From Nitrospirota bacterium (GTDB taxonomy: Bacteria > JACPQY01), in assembly GCA_016180645.1 (NCBI GenBank), contig JACPAV010000004.1, positions 95,544-159,543 on the forward strand: a stretch of DNA of 64,000 bases. The letters are read 5' to 3'. A program made the position numbers and the translations under genes. Positions within the stretch are counted from its first letter, which is position 1, and every line of letters begins with the position of its first letter. Below are positions 1 to 7,718 of the stretch, piece after piece. Under the pieces are notes generated by a model that was not told the DNA's origin, ran no database searches, and worked only from the letters and a program-made list of their open reading frames with translations.

Positions 1-117
1 GAGCCTTCCGGAACCACCGCCAAACTCTGGGATGTCCACTTTCCACCCAACGGCCGTACCGGTTTCATCGTCGGCGACAACGGCACAATCCTGAAAATCG
101 AATCGCCCGCGCTCTGA
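1..117 (+). CDS. C-terminal end of a YCF48/BNR-like propeller protein (partial)
   Basis: The reading frame is open from the first base and stops at 115-117, so only the last 38 residues of a larger protein are visible. The sequence contains the blade-like segment GRTGFIVGDNGTILKI. This resembles the repeats of YCF48-like or BNR-type beta-propellers (W-D-V-x-F ... G-x-x-V-G-x-x-G-T-I-L-K). Such proteins are usually exported and often act in assembly or stress roles, but nothing here narrows the function. The N-terminus lies outside the window. Confidence 0.6.
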   Translation, partial: EPSGTTAKLWDVHFPPNGRTGFIVGDNGTILKIESPAL

Positions 118-176
118 GCACCCCGGGCGCGAGGACCGGCACGCAACGGGGGATCCGACGACCCTACGCCCAGCCA

Positions 177-211
177 TGGACAATGCTGCATCAATGCAGT
201 AATATGCTTTT
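177..211 (+). promoter_or_regulatory. vapB promoter with operator palindrome, leaderless layout
   Basis: TGGACA (177-182) and TAATAT (200-205) are separated by exactly 17 bases, and the ATG at 212 begins 6 bases after the -10. The perfect palindrome CTGCAT-CA-ATGCAG (186-199) fills the spacer, as expected for an operator bound by the VapB product. No Shine-Dalgarno sequence lies in the six bases before the ATG, so the mRNA probably starts at or next to the start codon. Confidence 0.6.
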
Positions 212-475
212 ATGCGAACCACATTGGACCTACCCGAGCCGCTTTTGAAACGCGCCAAGATCGCCGCTGTGAAACGCGGCACGACGCTGCGCAAGCTGGT
301 GGGGGCCGCCCTGGAGCGTGAGCTTCGCTCGCCGAACCGGCCCGGCGCCGCTCCTCGACGCGCGCGATTCCCGATTTTCTCATCCGCCGCTCCCGGTTCG
401 CTCCACCTGACCAACGCTGATATTGCTCGCCTGGAGTCCGAAGAGGATCTCCGCCGCCATGGCGGCGCTGTGTGA
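212..475 (+). CDS. vapB: VapB-type antitoxin (ribbon-helix-helix)
   Basis: This 87-residue protein starts MRTTLDLPEPLLKRAKIAA, the typical beta-strand plus helix of a VapB/Arc-type DNA-binding antitoxin. The second half is basic and disordered-looking, as is usual for the toxin-binding tail. It is expected to neutralise the PIN toxin encoded immediately downstream, whose gene overlaps it by 17 bases, and to repress its own promoter. The start is fixed by the -10 sequence 6 bases upstream and by the family N-terminus. Confidence 0.85.
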   Translation: MRTTLDLPEPLLKRAKIAAVKRGTTLRKLVGAALERELRSPNRPGAAPRRARFPIFSSAAPGSLHLTNADIARLESEEDLRRHGGAV

Positions 476-887
476 CGTGAATGTGCTGGTGGCGCTCCTT
501 CATGCGCGCCACGTCCATTCGGCGCGAGCCGTTTCCTGGCTGAGCACCCAGGAAGAAACCGGATCTGTTCTTGTCTGTCGTGTCGTTCAGATGGGAGCGT
601 TGCGCGTGCTCACCAACCGGTCCTGGCTGAAAGAGGAGGTCCTTTCGGCGGAGCAGTTTTGGACAGGATGGGACAAGCTTCTCGGCGATGATCGCTTCGC
701 CATGCTTGCCGAACCGGAGCTTCTTGAAGAGGCGTGGAGGCGAGTGACCGTCCGGATCCCCAAGGGGCAGGCGGTGGAAACCGATGCGTACCTGGCCGCA
801 CTGGCCCTATCGACGAGCCATCGAGTCGTGACGCTCGACCGCGGTTTTCGGCGCTTCCCCGACCTTCAGATCGAGTTTCTGGCCTGA
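459..887 (+). CDS. vapC: PIN-domain VapC-type toxin ribonuclease
   Basis: The protein has 142 residues. The ATG at 459 is preferred over an upstream in-frame start at 423 because it yields the PIN N-terminus MAALCDVNVLVALL. Acidic PIN residues are visible in DVNVL, in VETDAYLAA and in VTLDRGF. The segment CRVVQMGALRVLTN matches the CRxxQxxxxRxLT signature of one VapC subgroup. Members cleave RNA (tRNA or rRNA) when the antitoxin is lost. The gene overlaps the antitoxin gene, forming a standard two-gene operon. The specific RNA target cannot be told from sequence. Confidence 0.88.
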   Translation: MAALCDVNVLVALLHARHVHSARAVSWLSTQEETGSVLVCRVVQMGALRVLTNRSWLKEEVLSAEQFWTGWDKLLGDDRFAMLAEPELLEEAWRRVTVRIPKGQAVETDAYLAALALSTSHRVVTLDRGFRRFPDLQIEFLA

Positions 888-934
888 ATCGCGTCTGGCC
901 TTCCACCAACCGCTCCAAGAACCGCGATGGGCAC

Positions 935-1771
935 TCACTCACGGACCGGGTTGGTTTCTCGCTGCCCCGACTCCGGCTTGGGCGGGATTTCTTCTTTCGG
1001 CGCGCCCTCGAAGCTCAGGCCAAAAGTGGGAAATGCCAAGGAGCCGGAGGTGTCCACAACGGGAAGAAAGGCCAGGACGGGAGAAAGTTCGAAGTTGACG
1101 AAGAGACAAGCCAGGCTGAAGCCGGCCCCGACGATAGGCCCCTGCACGGCCAGGATGGGCTCGGTCATCCGAACACGTGGGTTGCCTATCCAGAGGCTCT
1201 CCAGACCCGCCAACATCTTGATACCCGTGTAGGCGTGCGCGGATGCCCAGATCCAGCGCGAGCGGGCATGTACCATCCGTCCCCGCGCGCCGATGAGGAA
1301 GGGCAGTTGCAGAAGCTGGCTGTCAGCCCGTTTCTCACGGTGGGAGGACTTCAGGATGGAGGCTTCGGCGCCCGCAGAAGCTGCGATCGCACCTTTCCGC
1401 CACACCACCTTCGTCCCTCCGAACCTCCCCGCCCGCCCCGGGCTATGGTCATCCCCACCTTCATCCGTCTGGTCAAATCCATAGTACTCAGCATGGAAAC
1501 GGTACTCACCCCCCAGGAGAAGTTGGCCGTCAATGGCGAGACCTCCGTCTCCCGAAAGATTCGAGCTTGGGTCCGCGCGGCCACCGATTTGTGTGAAGGG
1601 AGAAGCAAAGTCCGGCGCCAACTCTGCACCCATTAGAATCCTGGCGCCCTCACCGTTCTGCGGAGGAGAGTTTTCGGCAATCGGGTGAATCACGCGAAGC
1701 GCCGGCAAGCAGGACGCCAGCGCGAAGACTGCGATGAGATGGGTGATTGCTGACCGGTGGCGGCGACCCAT
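935..1771 (-). CDS. Predicted lipoprotein / outer-membrane protein, unknown function
   Basis: The protein has 278 residues when started at the ATG at 1771, giving MGRRHRSAITHLIAVFALASC, a signal peptide with lipobox LASC. An upstream in-frame start at 1819 would run back into the neighbouring nuclease gene and bury the signal. The body alternates short hydrophobic and polar stretches with many Gly and aromatic residues (for example LAIDGQLLLGGEYRFHAEYYGF), which suggests a beta-barrel or beta-sandwich. It lies 11 bases downstream of the RecB-like nuclease gene and is probably co-transcribed with it. I recognise no family. Confidence 0.6.
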   Translation of the reverse strand: MGRRHRSAITHLIAVFALASCLPALRVIHPIAENSPPQNGEGARILMGAELAPDFASPFTQIGGRADPSSNLSGDGGLAIDGQLLLGGEYRFHAEYYGFDQTDEGGDDHSPGRAGRFGGTKVVWRKGAIAASAGAEASILKSSHREKRADSQLLQLPFLIGARGRMVHARSRWIWASAHAYTGIKMLAGLESLWIGNPRVRMTEPILAVQGPIVGAGFSLACLFVNFELSPVLAFLPVVDTSGSLAFPTFGLSFEGAPKEEIPPKPESGQRETNPVRE

Positions 1772-1782
1772 GCGCCCGCCGG

Positions 1783-2700
1783 CTACACCCTGACCGGGCA
1801 GAGGCGCTGGTAGGGGCACCAGCGGCAGGTGGAGGGATCGGTCGTGCCGGGGAAGTCGTCTTCGACGGCCACGTTCTTCGTCGGATCGCGCAGGAGGGCG
1901 CGCATTTCGCCGGCGGATGCGAGGATTTTCCCCTTCACGTTCGCAATGAGTTCGGCGGAAACGGGAAACGCCTCCTCATTCCGGGTTCGGAGGTTGATCG
2001 CGAAGGTCTCGATGCCGTCCGGAGTGGCGTGCCACAGATGGCTGGCCGCGAGGGCGTAGGCCCCCATCTGAAACCCGATTTCTGCGACGTCATCCTTGCC
2101 CGTCTTCCAGTCGAGGATCCGGATCCGGCGCTCGCGCGTGCGATAGGCCAGATCCATCTTCCCGAGGATCAGCGTCCCCTCCAATTGAAATTTGATCAGC
2201 TCCTCCAGGCTCACCCAATCTTTCGGATCGACTTTCTGGATGGACTTGAAAGCTTGCGATTCTTCGAAAGCGACGAGGCAATCCTGCACCATCCCCGCCG
2301 TCTCTTTCCATTTCTCGTCCGAAAGCTCGATGCCGAACTCGTGCTCGAAGAGAGCGCACGTCTTGGCCTTGCCGGGCTGCCAGTAGGTCTTGCTCCTGGA
2401 GCTCGCGAAATCCCGCCGCATGAGTTCCATCGTGCTTTTTCGCCACGCGGCGGGGTCCATGGGCTCTTTTCGCCGCATGGCCAGAAGGAAACGTTTGATC
2501 GCTTCGTGAACGAGATCACCCATCCACATCGCGCGCGTCATGAGCTTGCTGAGAACGTAGATCTGACGCGTGCGCTCCGGGGCATCCTCCTTCCACCCGT
2601 TCCACATCCCGTGGACGTCGTAGTAGTACTGCCGCCGGCAATCGCGGAACGTCCGCGCACGCGACACGCTCCACGCGAATTCGTTGACGAGTTCGCCCAC
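1783..2700 (-). CDS. Stand-alone PD-(D/E)XK nuclease with Fe-S type cysteines (RecB/Cas4-like)
   Basis: This 305-residue protein has a RecB-family nuclease core: GKMDLAYRT (about residues 178-186) followed by RILDWKTGK, giving the D...D-x-K catalytic motif. It ends with Cys292-x2-Cys295-x5-Cys301, and a further Cys sits near residue 21 (FRDCRRQYYY). This is the four-cysteine pattern that binds a 4Fe-4S cluster in AddB, Cas4 and related enzymes. There is no helicase domain and no CRISPR or AddA neighbour, so it is a free-standing member of the PDDEXK_1 group. A role in DNA end processing or repair is inferred only. Confidence 0.8.
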   Translation of the reverse strand: MGELVNEFAWSVSRARTFRDCRRQYYYDVHGMWNGWKEDAPERTRQIYVLSKLMTRAMWMGDLVHEAIKRFLLAMRRKEPMDPAAWRKSTMELMRRDFASSRSKTYWQPGKAKTCALFEHEFGIELSDEKWKETAGMVQDCLVAFEESQAFKSIQKVDPKDWVSLEELIKFQLEGTLILGKMDLAYRTRERRIRILDWKTGKDDVAEIGFQMGAYALAASHLWHATPDGIETFAINLRTRNEEAFPVSAELIANVKGKILASAGEMRALLRDPTKNVAVEDDFPGTTDPSTCRWCPYQRLCPVRV

Positions 2701-2770
2701 GAAGTGAATCTAGGATGTCTGGTCGGCTTCGTCAACCCAGCGAAAGGCGCTTGCCAAGACGGGTTCCCTC

Positions 2771-5629
2771 GTGCTTAATGATGAAAACGGGGGAGTGAGT
2801 ATCTTGGCCCACAGCACTTGGCGGTTGCTTCCAGTATTGGTTTTCTCGATTCTTCCGGCTTGTGAAGGGGCCGTAACGACCTCCCACCTCGGCACATGTC
2901 CCGGAAATCTCCTGCCGGGCGATCTCGTCATCACGGAGATCATGGCCAACCCGTTCGGGCCGGGACTCTTTCCGGAATGGATTGAGATGTTCAACGCCTC
3001 GGACACACCGATCGCTCTGACAGGTATGGATTTGGTGTCCACCGACCCCGACGGCTCTCGCCGGAGGACACACACGCTGTCAAGAGGCCGGATCGAACCC
3101 GGGGGCACGTGGGTGGTGGGAAACGTCGCGGATGACCGCCGGCCGGACCACATCCATTATGGATATGGCGACGATCTCAGCAATCTTTCCAACAAGTCGG
3201 GGACTCTGACCGTGGGATGCGGAGGCGTCACGCTGGACGAGTTTACATATTCAGACATGCACGACGGCTTTGCCCAGGGCTTCGACGGGTCGTTCTTCCC
3301 GGACAATGTGGCCAACGACGCAAGAGACCGATGGTGTGATGGACAGACGATTTTCGGTCCCTCGGGGTTCGGATCCCCAGGACTGGCGAACGAACCGTGC
3401 CCTGGAACAGGAGGCCGCAACGACGCTTGTGGGAACGAAGACCGGTGCATCGACGATCCTGGTGAGGAGACCTGTGCGGGGGTAGCCGGGCCGAGAGCCA
3501 TGGACCGCCCGCGGGTAGGCGATCTCGTCATCACGGAAATCATGGCCGATCCGCGATTGGCGGAAGACCCGAAGGCGGAATGGTTCGAGATCCATGTCGC
3601 CCGAACCGTCGACCTGAACGACCTCGAGATCGGGCCGGATCCCGGCACGCCCAAAACGATCCTCGGCGGGCCGAATTGCCTGAGAGTTGAGGCAGGGGCG
3701 AATCTCGTATTCGCCCGCTCGCCCGATCCGGCGGTCAACGGCGTGCTGAGCAAGGTCGACTATCTCTTCGACTTCGGTCTCCCGAACTCCGGTGGCTCTC
3801 TCGTCATCGGAATCGGGGGAAGAACATTGGACCAAGCCTACTACCCTTCCGCCCGTTCAGGCGCTTCAACGGCTCTCGATCCGGCGAAAATGACCCATAC
3901 CGACAACGACAACCCGGCGAATTGGTGCGTCTCGATCGGTGTATTCGGTGCGGGCGACCTCGGAACGCCGGGATTCCCCAATGCCCCGTGCGGCACCGGA
4001 ATCGGAAGTGTATGTATCGAAGGGGACGCGAGCCGGGAGATCGTTTCGCCAAAGCCCGATGACCTTGTGATCTCCGAAGTGATGGCCGATCCCAATGCCG
4101 TGCCGGATCGGAATGGTGAATGGTTCGAAGTTTACGTGGTGCGGGCGGTGGACCTGAACGGCCTCGAATTGGGAACCGATCCGGAAGATGTCCTGATGAC
4201 GCTGGGTGGATCGGCGTGCTTGCGAGCGGAGGCGGGCCGAAGCCTCGTCTTCGCCCACTCGAAAGATCCGGCTGTGAACGGTGGTCTGTCTTCGGTGGAC
4301 CATCTATTCAACTTCAGCCTGCCCAACAGTTCCGGGAGTCTTTTCCTCTCGCTGGATGGGAAGCTGCTCGACCGCATCAGCTACGGCTCGGCGACGCCCG
4401 GCGTCGCTTCAGCCCTTGATCCGGCGAAACTCACTCTCGCCGAAAATGATTCGGCCGGCACCTGGTGTCCGGCGACGACGGTTTTCGACACACTTTCTGG
4501 GAGTGCCGATCTGGGGACTCCCGGACAGCCGAACGCCGCGTGCGCGGGAAGCGCCGAGGGCGCCTGCCTCGATACCGGTGTTTCACGCCCCATCATTTCG
4601 CCCGCGGTTGGAGATCTCGTGATTACCGAAATCATGGCCGATCCGAATGCCGTAACGGACGCAAACGGTGAGTGGTTCGAGGTCCAAGCGAATCGGAACG
4701 TCGACCTCAATGGCCTTGAGGTGGGCACGGAAGCCGGCCAGGCCAAAGTAACACTCAAAAGCTCCGATTGCCTTACGGCCTCCGCCGGTGGGCGAACTCT
4801 TTTCGCCCGGTCGAGCGATCCCTCCATCAACGGCGGCCTTCCGGGCGCCCCGTATTTGTTCAATTTCGGATTGGCCAATTCAGCCGGGCGCCTGATCTTG
4901 GGCTTCGGCGGGAGCACGTTGGATCAGGTGACATACAGTTCGGCAGGGGCGGGAACGAGCGCGAGCCTCGATCCCTCAATAATCACGGCCACGGGGAATG
5001 ATGTAGCTGGAAATTGGTGCAAGGGTACGGTCGTCTACGGAACCGGCGACCTGGGCACGCCGGGACAAGCCAATCCACCTTGTGCGGCGGCGTCCAGCAG
5101 CACCTGTCTGGAGAACGGGAGCATGCGAGAAATCCTTTTTCCGAAAACCGGTGATCTGGTCATCACGGAATTCATGGCCGACCCGAACGCGGTGGCCGAC
5201 TCGAACGGAGAGTGGTTCGAGGTCTACGCCGCCCGCGCGGTGCACCTGAATGGATTGGAACTTGGCACCGAACCGGGGACGCCGAAAACCACCCTGGCCG
5301 GAACGGATTGCCTGTCGATCGCGGCCGGAAGCTATCTCGTAATCGCCCGTTCCAGCGATCCGGCCGTGAACGGCGGCCTCCCGGTGGTTCACCACCTTTT
5401 CGGATTCTCCATCGTCAACTCCAACGGTCGCCTCGTACTCGGTTGGGCGGGCGCGGTCATCGATCAAGTCTCATACGTCTCTTCGAGCACCGGGAAAGCC
5501 TCCAGTCTGAAACCGACCATGCTCGATGCCGTGAGCAACGACACCGCCGCCAACTGGTGCTCGGCCTCGGCTTCATTCGGAAAGGGCGACCTCGGTACGC
5601 CGGGGTCCCCCAATGGAGCGTGCCCGTGA
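2771..5629 (+). CDS. Lipoprotein made of five lamin-tail domain repeats
   Basis: The protein has 952 residues. It begins with a lipoprotein signal (hydrophobic run VLVFSILPAC, Cys about residue 31) and then holds five copies of a roughly 180-residue lamin-tail (LTD) module. Each copy starts with a variant of GDLVITEIMADP, at about bases 2918, 3518, 4057, 4609 and 5150. Each copy contains W-F/I-E, a central ARSxDPAVNGG segment and an end such as GDLGTPGxPNxxC. Bacterial LTDs occur on secreted and surface proteins, often beside nucleases. The next gene, overlapping by one base, encodes a thermonuclease lipoprotein, so the two may act together at the envelope. The GTG at 2771 is uncertain; a GTG at 2795 is an alternative. 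Confidence 0.8.
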   Translation: MLNDENGGVSILAHSTWRLLPVLVFSILPACEGAVTTSHLGTCPGNLLPGDLVITEIMANPFGPGLFPEWIEMFNASDTPIALTGMDLVSTDPDGSRRRTHTLSRGRIEPGGTWVVGNVADDRRPDHIHYGYGDDLSNLSNKSGTLTVGCGGVTLDEFTYSDMHDGFAQGFDGSFFPDNVANDARDRWCDGQTIFGPSGFGSPGLANEPCPGTGGRNDACGNEDRCIDDPGEETCAGVAGPRAMDRPRVGDLVITEIMADPRLAEDPKAEWFEIHVARTVDLNDLEIGPDPGTPKTILGGPNCLRVEAGANLVFARSPDPAVNGVLSKVDYLFDFGLPNSGGSLVIGIGGRTLDQAYYPSARSGASTALDPAKMTHTDNDNPANWCVSIGVFGAGDLGTPGFPNAPCGTGIGSVCIEGDASREIVSPKPDDLVISEVMADPNAVPDRNGEWFEVYVVRAVDLNGLELGTDPEDVLMTLGGSACLRAEAGRSLVFAHSKDPAVNGGLSSVDHLFNFSLPNSSGSLFLSLDGKLLDRISYGSATPGVASALDPAKLTLAENDSAGTWCPATTVFDTLSGSADLGTPGQPNAACAGSAEGACLDTGVSRPIISPAVGDLVITEIMADPNAVTDANGEWFEVQANRNVDLNGLEVGTEAGQAKVTLKSSDCLTASAGGRTLFARSSDPSINGGLPGAPYLFNFGLANSAGRLILGFGGSTLDQVTYSSAGAGTSASLDPSIITATGNDVAGNWCKGTVVYGTGDLGTPGQANPPCAAASSSTCLENGSMREILFPKTGDLVITEFMADPNAVADSNGEWFEVYAARAVHLNGLELGTEPGTPKTTLAGTDCLSIAAGSYLVIARSSDPAVNGGLPVVHHLFGFSIVNSNGRLVLGWAGAVIDQVSYVSSSTGKASSLKPTMLDAVSNDTAANWCSASASFGKGDLGTPGSPNGACP

Positions 5630-6132
5630 TGGACCGAACGGTTGGGAGCCTTGGTTTCGCCGTGCTTGCGGGATTTTTCATCCCGGCTTGTGGAGGAGCA
5701 AAACTCGATGCCTCGTGCGGCCCGCCGCAGGGTATCGTCCAATCGGTGATCGATGGCGACACGATTCGGCTCGAATCCGGAGAGACGGTTCGATACCTCC
5801 TGGTCGACGCACCGGAGATCGGAGCAAAATCCCAAGCCTGCTTCGGCCCCGAGGCCCGCGAACTTAACGTCCAGCTCGTCGAAAACCGGACCGTGGATCT
5901 TTCCTACGACAAAGAATGCCGCGACAAATACGGCCGCCTCCTGGCCTACGTCACTCTCAAGCGTCGCAGCATCAACGCACTCCTCATCAAGCGCGGCTTC
6001 GGTTGCGTCATGCAGATTCCTCCGAACGGAGAGTCCCGCAAAGTGGAATTTCTTACGCTCCAGGAAAAAGCCCGCGCCTCCAAACGCGGCCTCTGGGGGG
6101 GGTGCCCGCGTACCCTCTGCCCGGATTCCTGA
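5629..6132 (+). CDS. Thermonuclease-family (SNase) lipoprotein
   Basis: This 167-residue protein starts at the ATG of the TGATG overlap with the lamin-tail gene. The signal peptide ends in the lipobox IPAC. The SNase fold follows: VQSVIDGDTIRLESGETVRYLLVDAPEI carries the Asp residues that bind Ca2+ in staphylococcal nuclease. DKYGRLLAYV supplies the second motif with its catalytic Arg, and ARASKRGLWG the C-terminal motif. It is expected to degrade DNA or RNA outside the inner membrane. The translational coupling suggests function with the LTD lipoprotein. A G8 run lies near the 3' end (6095-6102). Confidence 0.87.
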   Translation: MDRTVGSLGFAVLAGFFIPACGGAKLDASCGPPQGIVQSVIDGDTIRLESGETVRYLLVDAPEIGAKSQACFGPEARELNVQLVENRTVDLSYDKECRDKYGRLLAYVTLKRRSINALLIKRGFGCVMQIPPNGESRKVEFLTLQEKARASKRGLWGGCPRTLCPDS

Positions 6133-6183
6133 AGAGTGAGCGTCTGTTTTATATGTGTCATTGGACATGGTCCGTTGACATAT

Positions 6184-6525
6184 ATGGTTAAGACACAAGT
6201 CTACATGCCGGAGGGAGAGCTTCGGGAGCTGAACCGTCTGGCGCGGCAGAAAGGGCGTCGGATGGCCGACTTGGTTCGCGAGGCCGTGCGCCGAGTGTGG
6301 TTGGAGAAACCCCTCAACGGCCCGGTTGCCCTCTCAAACGGGCAGCTTCGCGGGACATCGGCCGAACACGATGCCGCTTTCGACGACCGGGGAGGCGGCC
6401 AAGCGAGTTTCCTTCGACTCACATTTCGCCCTCGCGGGCTTCCGGTGTATGGGGTGAGGTTCAGGCCGGGGACCAGGCGCCGTCTGGATCGCTTGTGCAG
6501 GCGGTCTGGGCGCTCTGAGCGGTGA
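6184..6525 (+). CDS. Orphan ribbon-helix-helix antitoxin with an altered C-terminus
   Basis: MVKTQVYMPEGELRELNRLA followed by RRMADLVREAVRRVW is a clear ribbon-helix-helix antitoxin N-terminus (CopG/VapB class). The segment GPVALSNGQLRGTSAEHDAAFDD also resembles the toxin-binding tail of this family, which normally stops soon after. Here the frame continues for about 38 Arg-rich residues and overlaps the oppositely oriented lipoprotein gene by 65 bases. The natural stop has therefore probably been lost through a small indel, and no toxin gene follows. Upstream ATATGTGTCA and TGACATATAT form an imperfect operator-like inverted repeat. Treat as a decaying orphan antitoxin. Confidence 0.6.
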   Translation: MVKTQVYMPEGELRELNRLARQKGRRMADLVREAVRRVWLEKPLNGPVALSNGQLRGTSAEHDAAFDDRGGGQASFLRLTFRPRGLPVYGVRFRPGTRRRLDRLCRRSGRSER

Positions 6526-6955
6526 ACGCTCTCCTCCCGCTCCCGTAGTAATAGACCGTGATGTTCTTCTTTGCGTTCTTACACGTGCCGACCAAGCCTT
6601 CGGCCGGGCATGAAGTCACAACGGTTCCGCTGAGATTGGTGGTGCACTGGGTGTTCACGGAGTCGAGCTTGCTCTGGCTCAGCTTCTCGTAAAACTGACA
6701 ATTGCTCGCGGTGGAGCTGTGGCATCCGGTGCTCAGGGATGCCGTCTCGGTCGCCGTCGTTGGAGTGGTTGCGGTCTGCCCCCCGGTTGACGATTGTCCG
6801 GTGCTGCTCGATTCGCCTGCCTGTTGAGAAGCCTCCGCGGGATTCGAAGCGGCGGGCTCCTCATCCTCCTTTCCACACGCGAGGAAGAAGGCGAGCACGG
6901 TCGGGATCGTCGCTTTGAGGAATCCGGGCCGCGCTAAACCTGCCAACACACTCAC
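6461..6955 (-). CDS. Small Cys-rich lipoprotein, paralogue of the gene at 7022-7387
   Basis: This 164-residue protein has a lipoprotein signal ending FFLAC, then a Ser/Thr/Ala/Gly-rich linker of about 60 residues, then a Cys-rich domain. The domain pattern is D-x-V-x-x-Q-C, S-C, G-x-V-G-x-C, an aromatic pair (VYYYG), A-Q-x-A-C and a final G-A-W. The same pattern occurs in the upstream gene at 7022-7387, so the two are diverged paralogues sharing about 85 alignable residues. I recognise no named family. The cysteines probably form disulfides outside the inner membrane. Confidence 0.72.
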   Translation of the reverse strand: MSVLAGLARPGFLKATIPTVLAFFLACGKEDEEPAASNPAEASQQAGESSSTGQSSTGGQTATTPTTATETASLSTGCHSSTASNCQFYEKLSQSKLDSVNTQCTTNLSGTVVTSCPAEGLVGTCKNAKKNITVYYYGSGRRAFTAQSAQTACTSDPDGAWSPA

Positions 6956-6989
6956 CCCACCCCTCGTCTCCGTGGCAGAACCCCGACAT

Positions 6990-7018
6990 CTCCTATAGAG
7001 GTTCGGCCTCTATAGGAG
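6990..7018. terminator. Perfect 12-bp hairpin between paralogous lipoprotein genes
   Basis: CTCCTATAGAGG and its exact complement CCTCTATAGGAG flank a TTCGG loop. The hairpin sits just after the stop of the minus-strand gene at 7022-7387 and before the next gene, so it may end or attenuate transcription between the two. No U-tract follows on the minus strand, so a Rho-independent terminator is not certain; a processing or stability hairpin is equally possible. Confidence 0.5.
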
Positions 7019-7021
7019 CGG

Positions 7022-7387
7022 CTAGAGTGCGGTAAACGTGCCTTGGTTGGATGACATCTGCCCGCAGAAGGTTTGCGCCTGGGTCTTGTCGGCAGGTGAA
7101 TAGATATAGGTCGTATTGGTGCCGCCCGCGTTGCCGAAGGTGCATTTCCCGACGGCGCCGCTCGTGGAACATGTCGAGTCGGACGCCGTGCCGCCACCTT
7201 GGGTGCACTGCGCCATGACTTGGTCCACCACGCTCTTGTCCGCCGTGGATTCCGCGCAATATTTGTACGAATTTTGAACCGTCATGGTACAGCTCTTGGT
7301 TACCAGCGATTCGCTCTTGGAGTCGCTTCCGCAGGCAACCGGCAATAGCGCGAGCGCCATGGCCGCCGCGATTCCAAACCCTTTCAT
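7022..7387 (-). CDS. Small Cys-rich lipoprotein, paralogue of the gene at 6461-6955
   Basis: This 121-residue protein starts MKGFGIAAAMALALLPVACG, a lipoprotein signal with lipobox PVAC. A compact domain follows with six cysteines and the pattern VDQVMAQC, STC, GAVGKC, TYIYS, AQTFC and GTF. It lacks the Ser/Thr-rich linker seen in the downstream paralogue. AGGAGG just upstream of the ATG is a good ribosome binding site. Function is unknown; the conserved spacing suggests a small disulfide-stabilised surface domain. Confidence 0.75.
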   Translation of the reverse strand: MKGFGIAAAMALALLPVACGSDSKSESLVTKSCTMTVQNSYKYCAESTADKSVVDQVMAQCTQGGGTASDSTCSTSGAVGKCTFGNAGGTNTTYIYSPADKTQAQTFCGQMSSNQGTFTAL

Positions 7388-7718
7388 CGTTTCCTCCTCC
7401 CGTCATGGCCTAATGGATCCCGGCCTGTTCGCAGGCAGCAGCACACTCGTTTCCCTGAGACTTCGTGGCACGAGCCAAGAACGCCAATTTCTTCTGCGAA
7501 TCCTGGACCCTTGGTCGCCATGACAGCTTGTCCTATGTGAATCATCCGTGGCGCGAAGTCAAGCGGAAAATCCGGCCTTCGGGCCGCCGGCCGGGCGGGG
7601 GCCGCTCCTTTATCAGAAAGGACGCGGCAGTGGGAGGGGGCTTGAACCCTGCTTCGACTGCTGAGCCAGGACCATCATGGAGTGGGGCCAGGGGAGCGGC
7701 TTTCCAGATCCCTTGGAC
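7388..7718. other. Intergenic region without a convincing gene
   Basis: 331 bases upstream of the small lipoprotein gene and downstream of the propeller lipoprotein gene. It holds GC-rich inverted stretches (for example CGGGCCGCCGGCCGGGCGG near 7579) but no coding frame with a recognisable product. It presumably carries the promoter of the minus-strand lipoprotein pair. Confidence 0.5.

Noticed and set aside
934-1636. Plus-strand frame continuing past the VapC region
   Set aside because: Antisense to the lipoprotein gene at 935-1771 and without protein-like composition.
2918-5600. Long direct repeats considered as a tandem DNA element or CRISPR-like array
   Set aside because: They are diverged coding repeats of the lamin-tail domain within one open frame.
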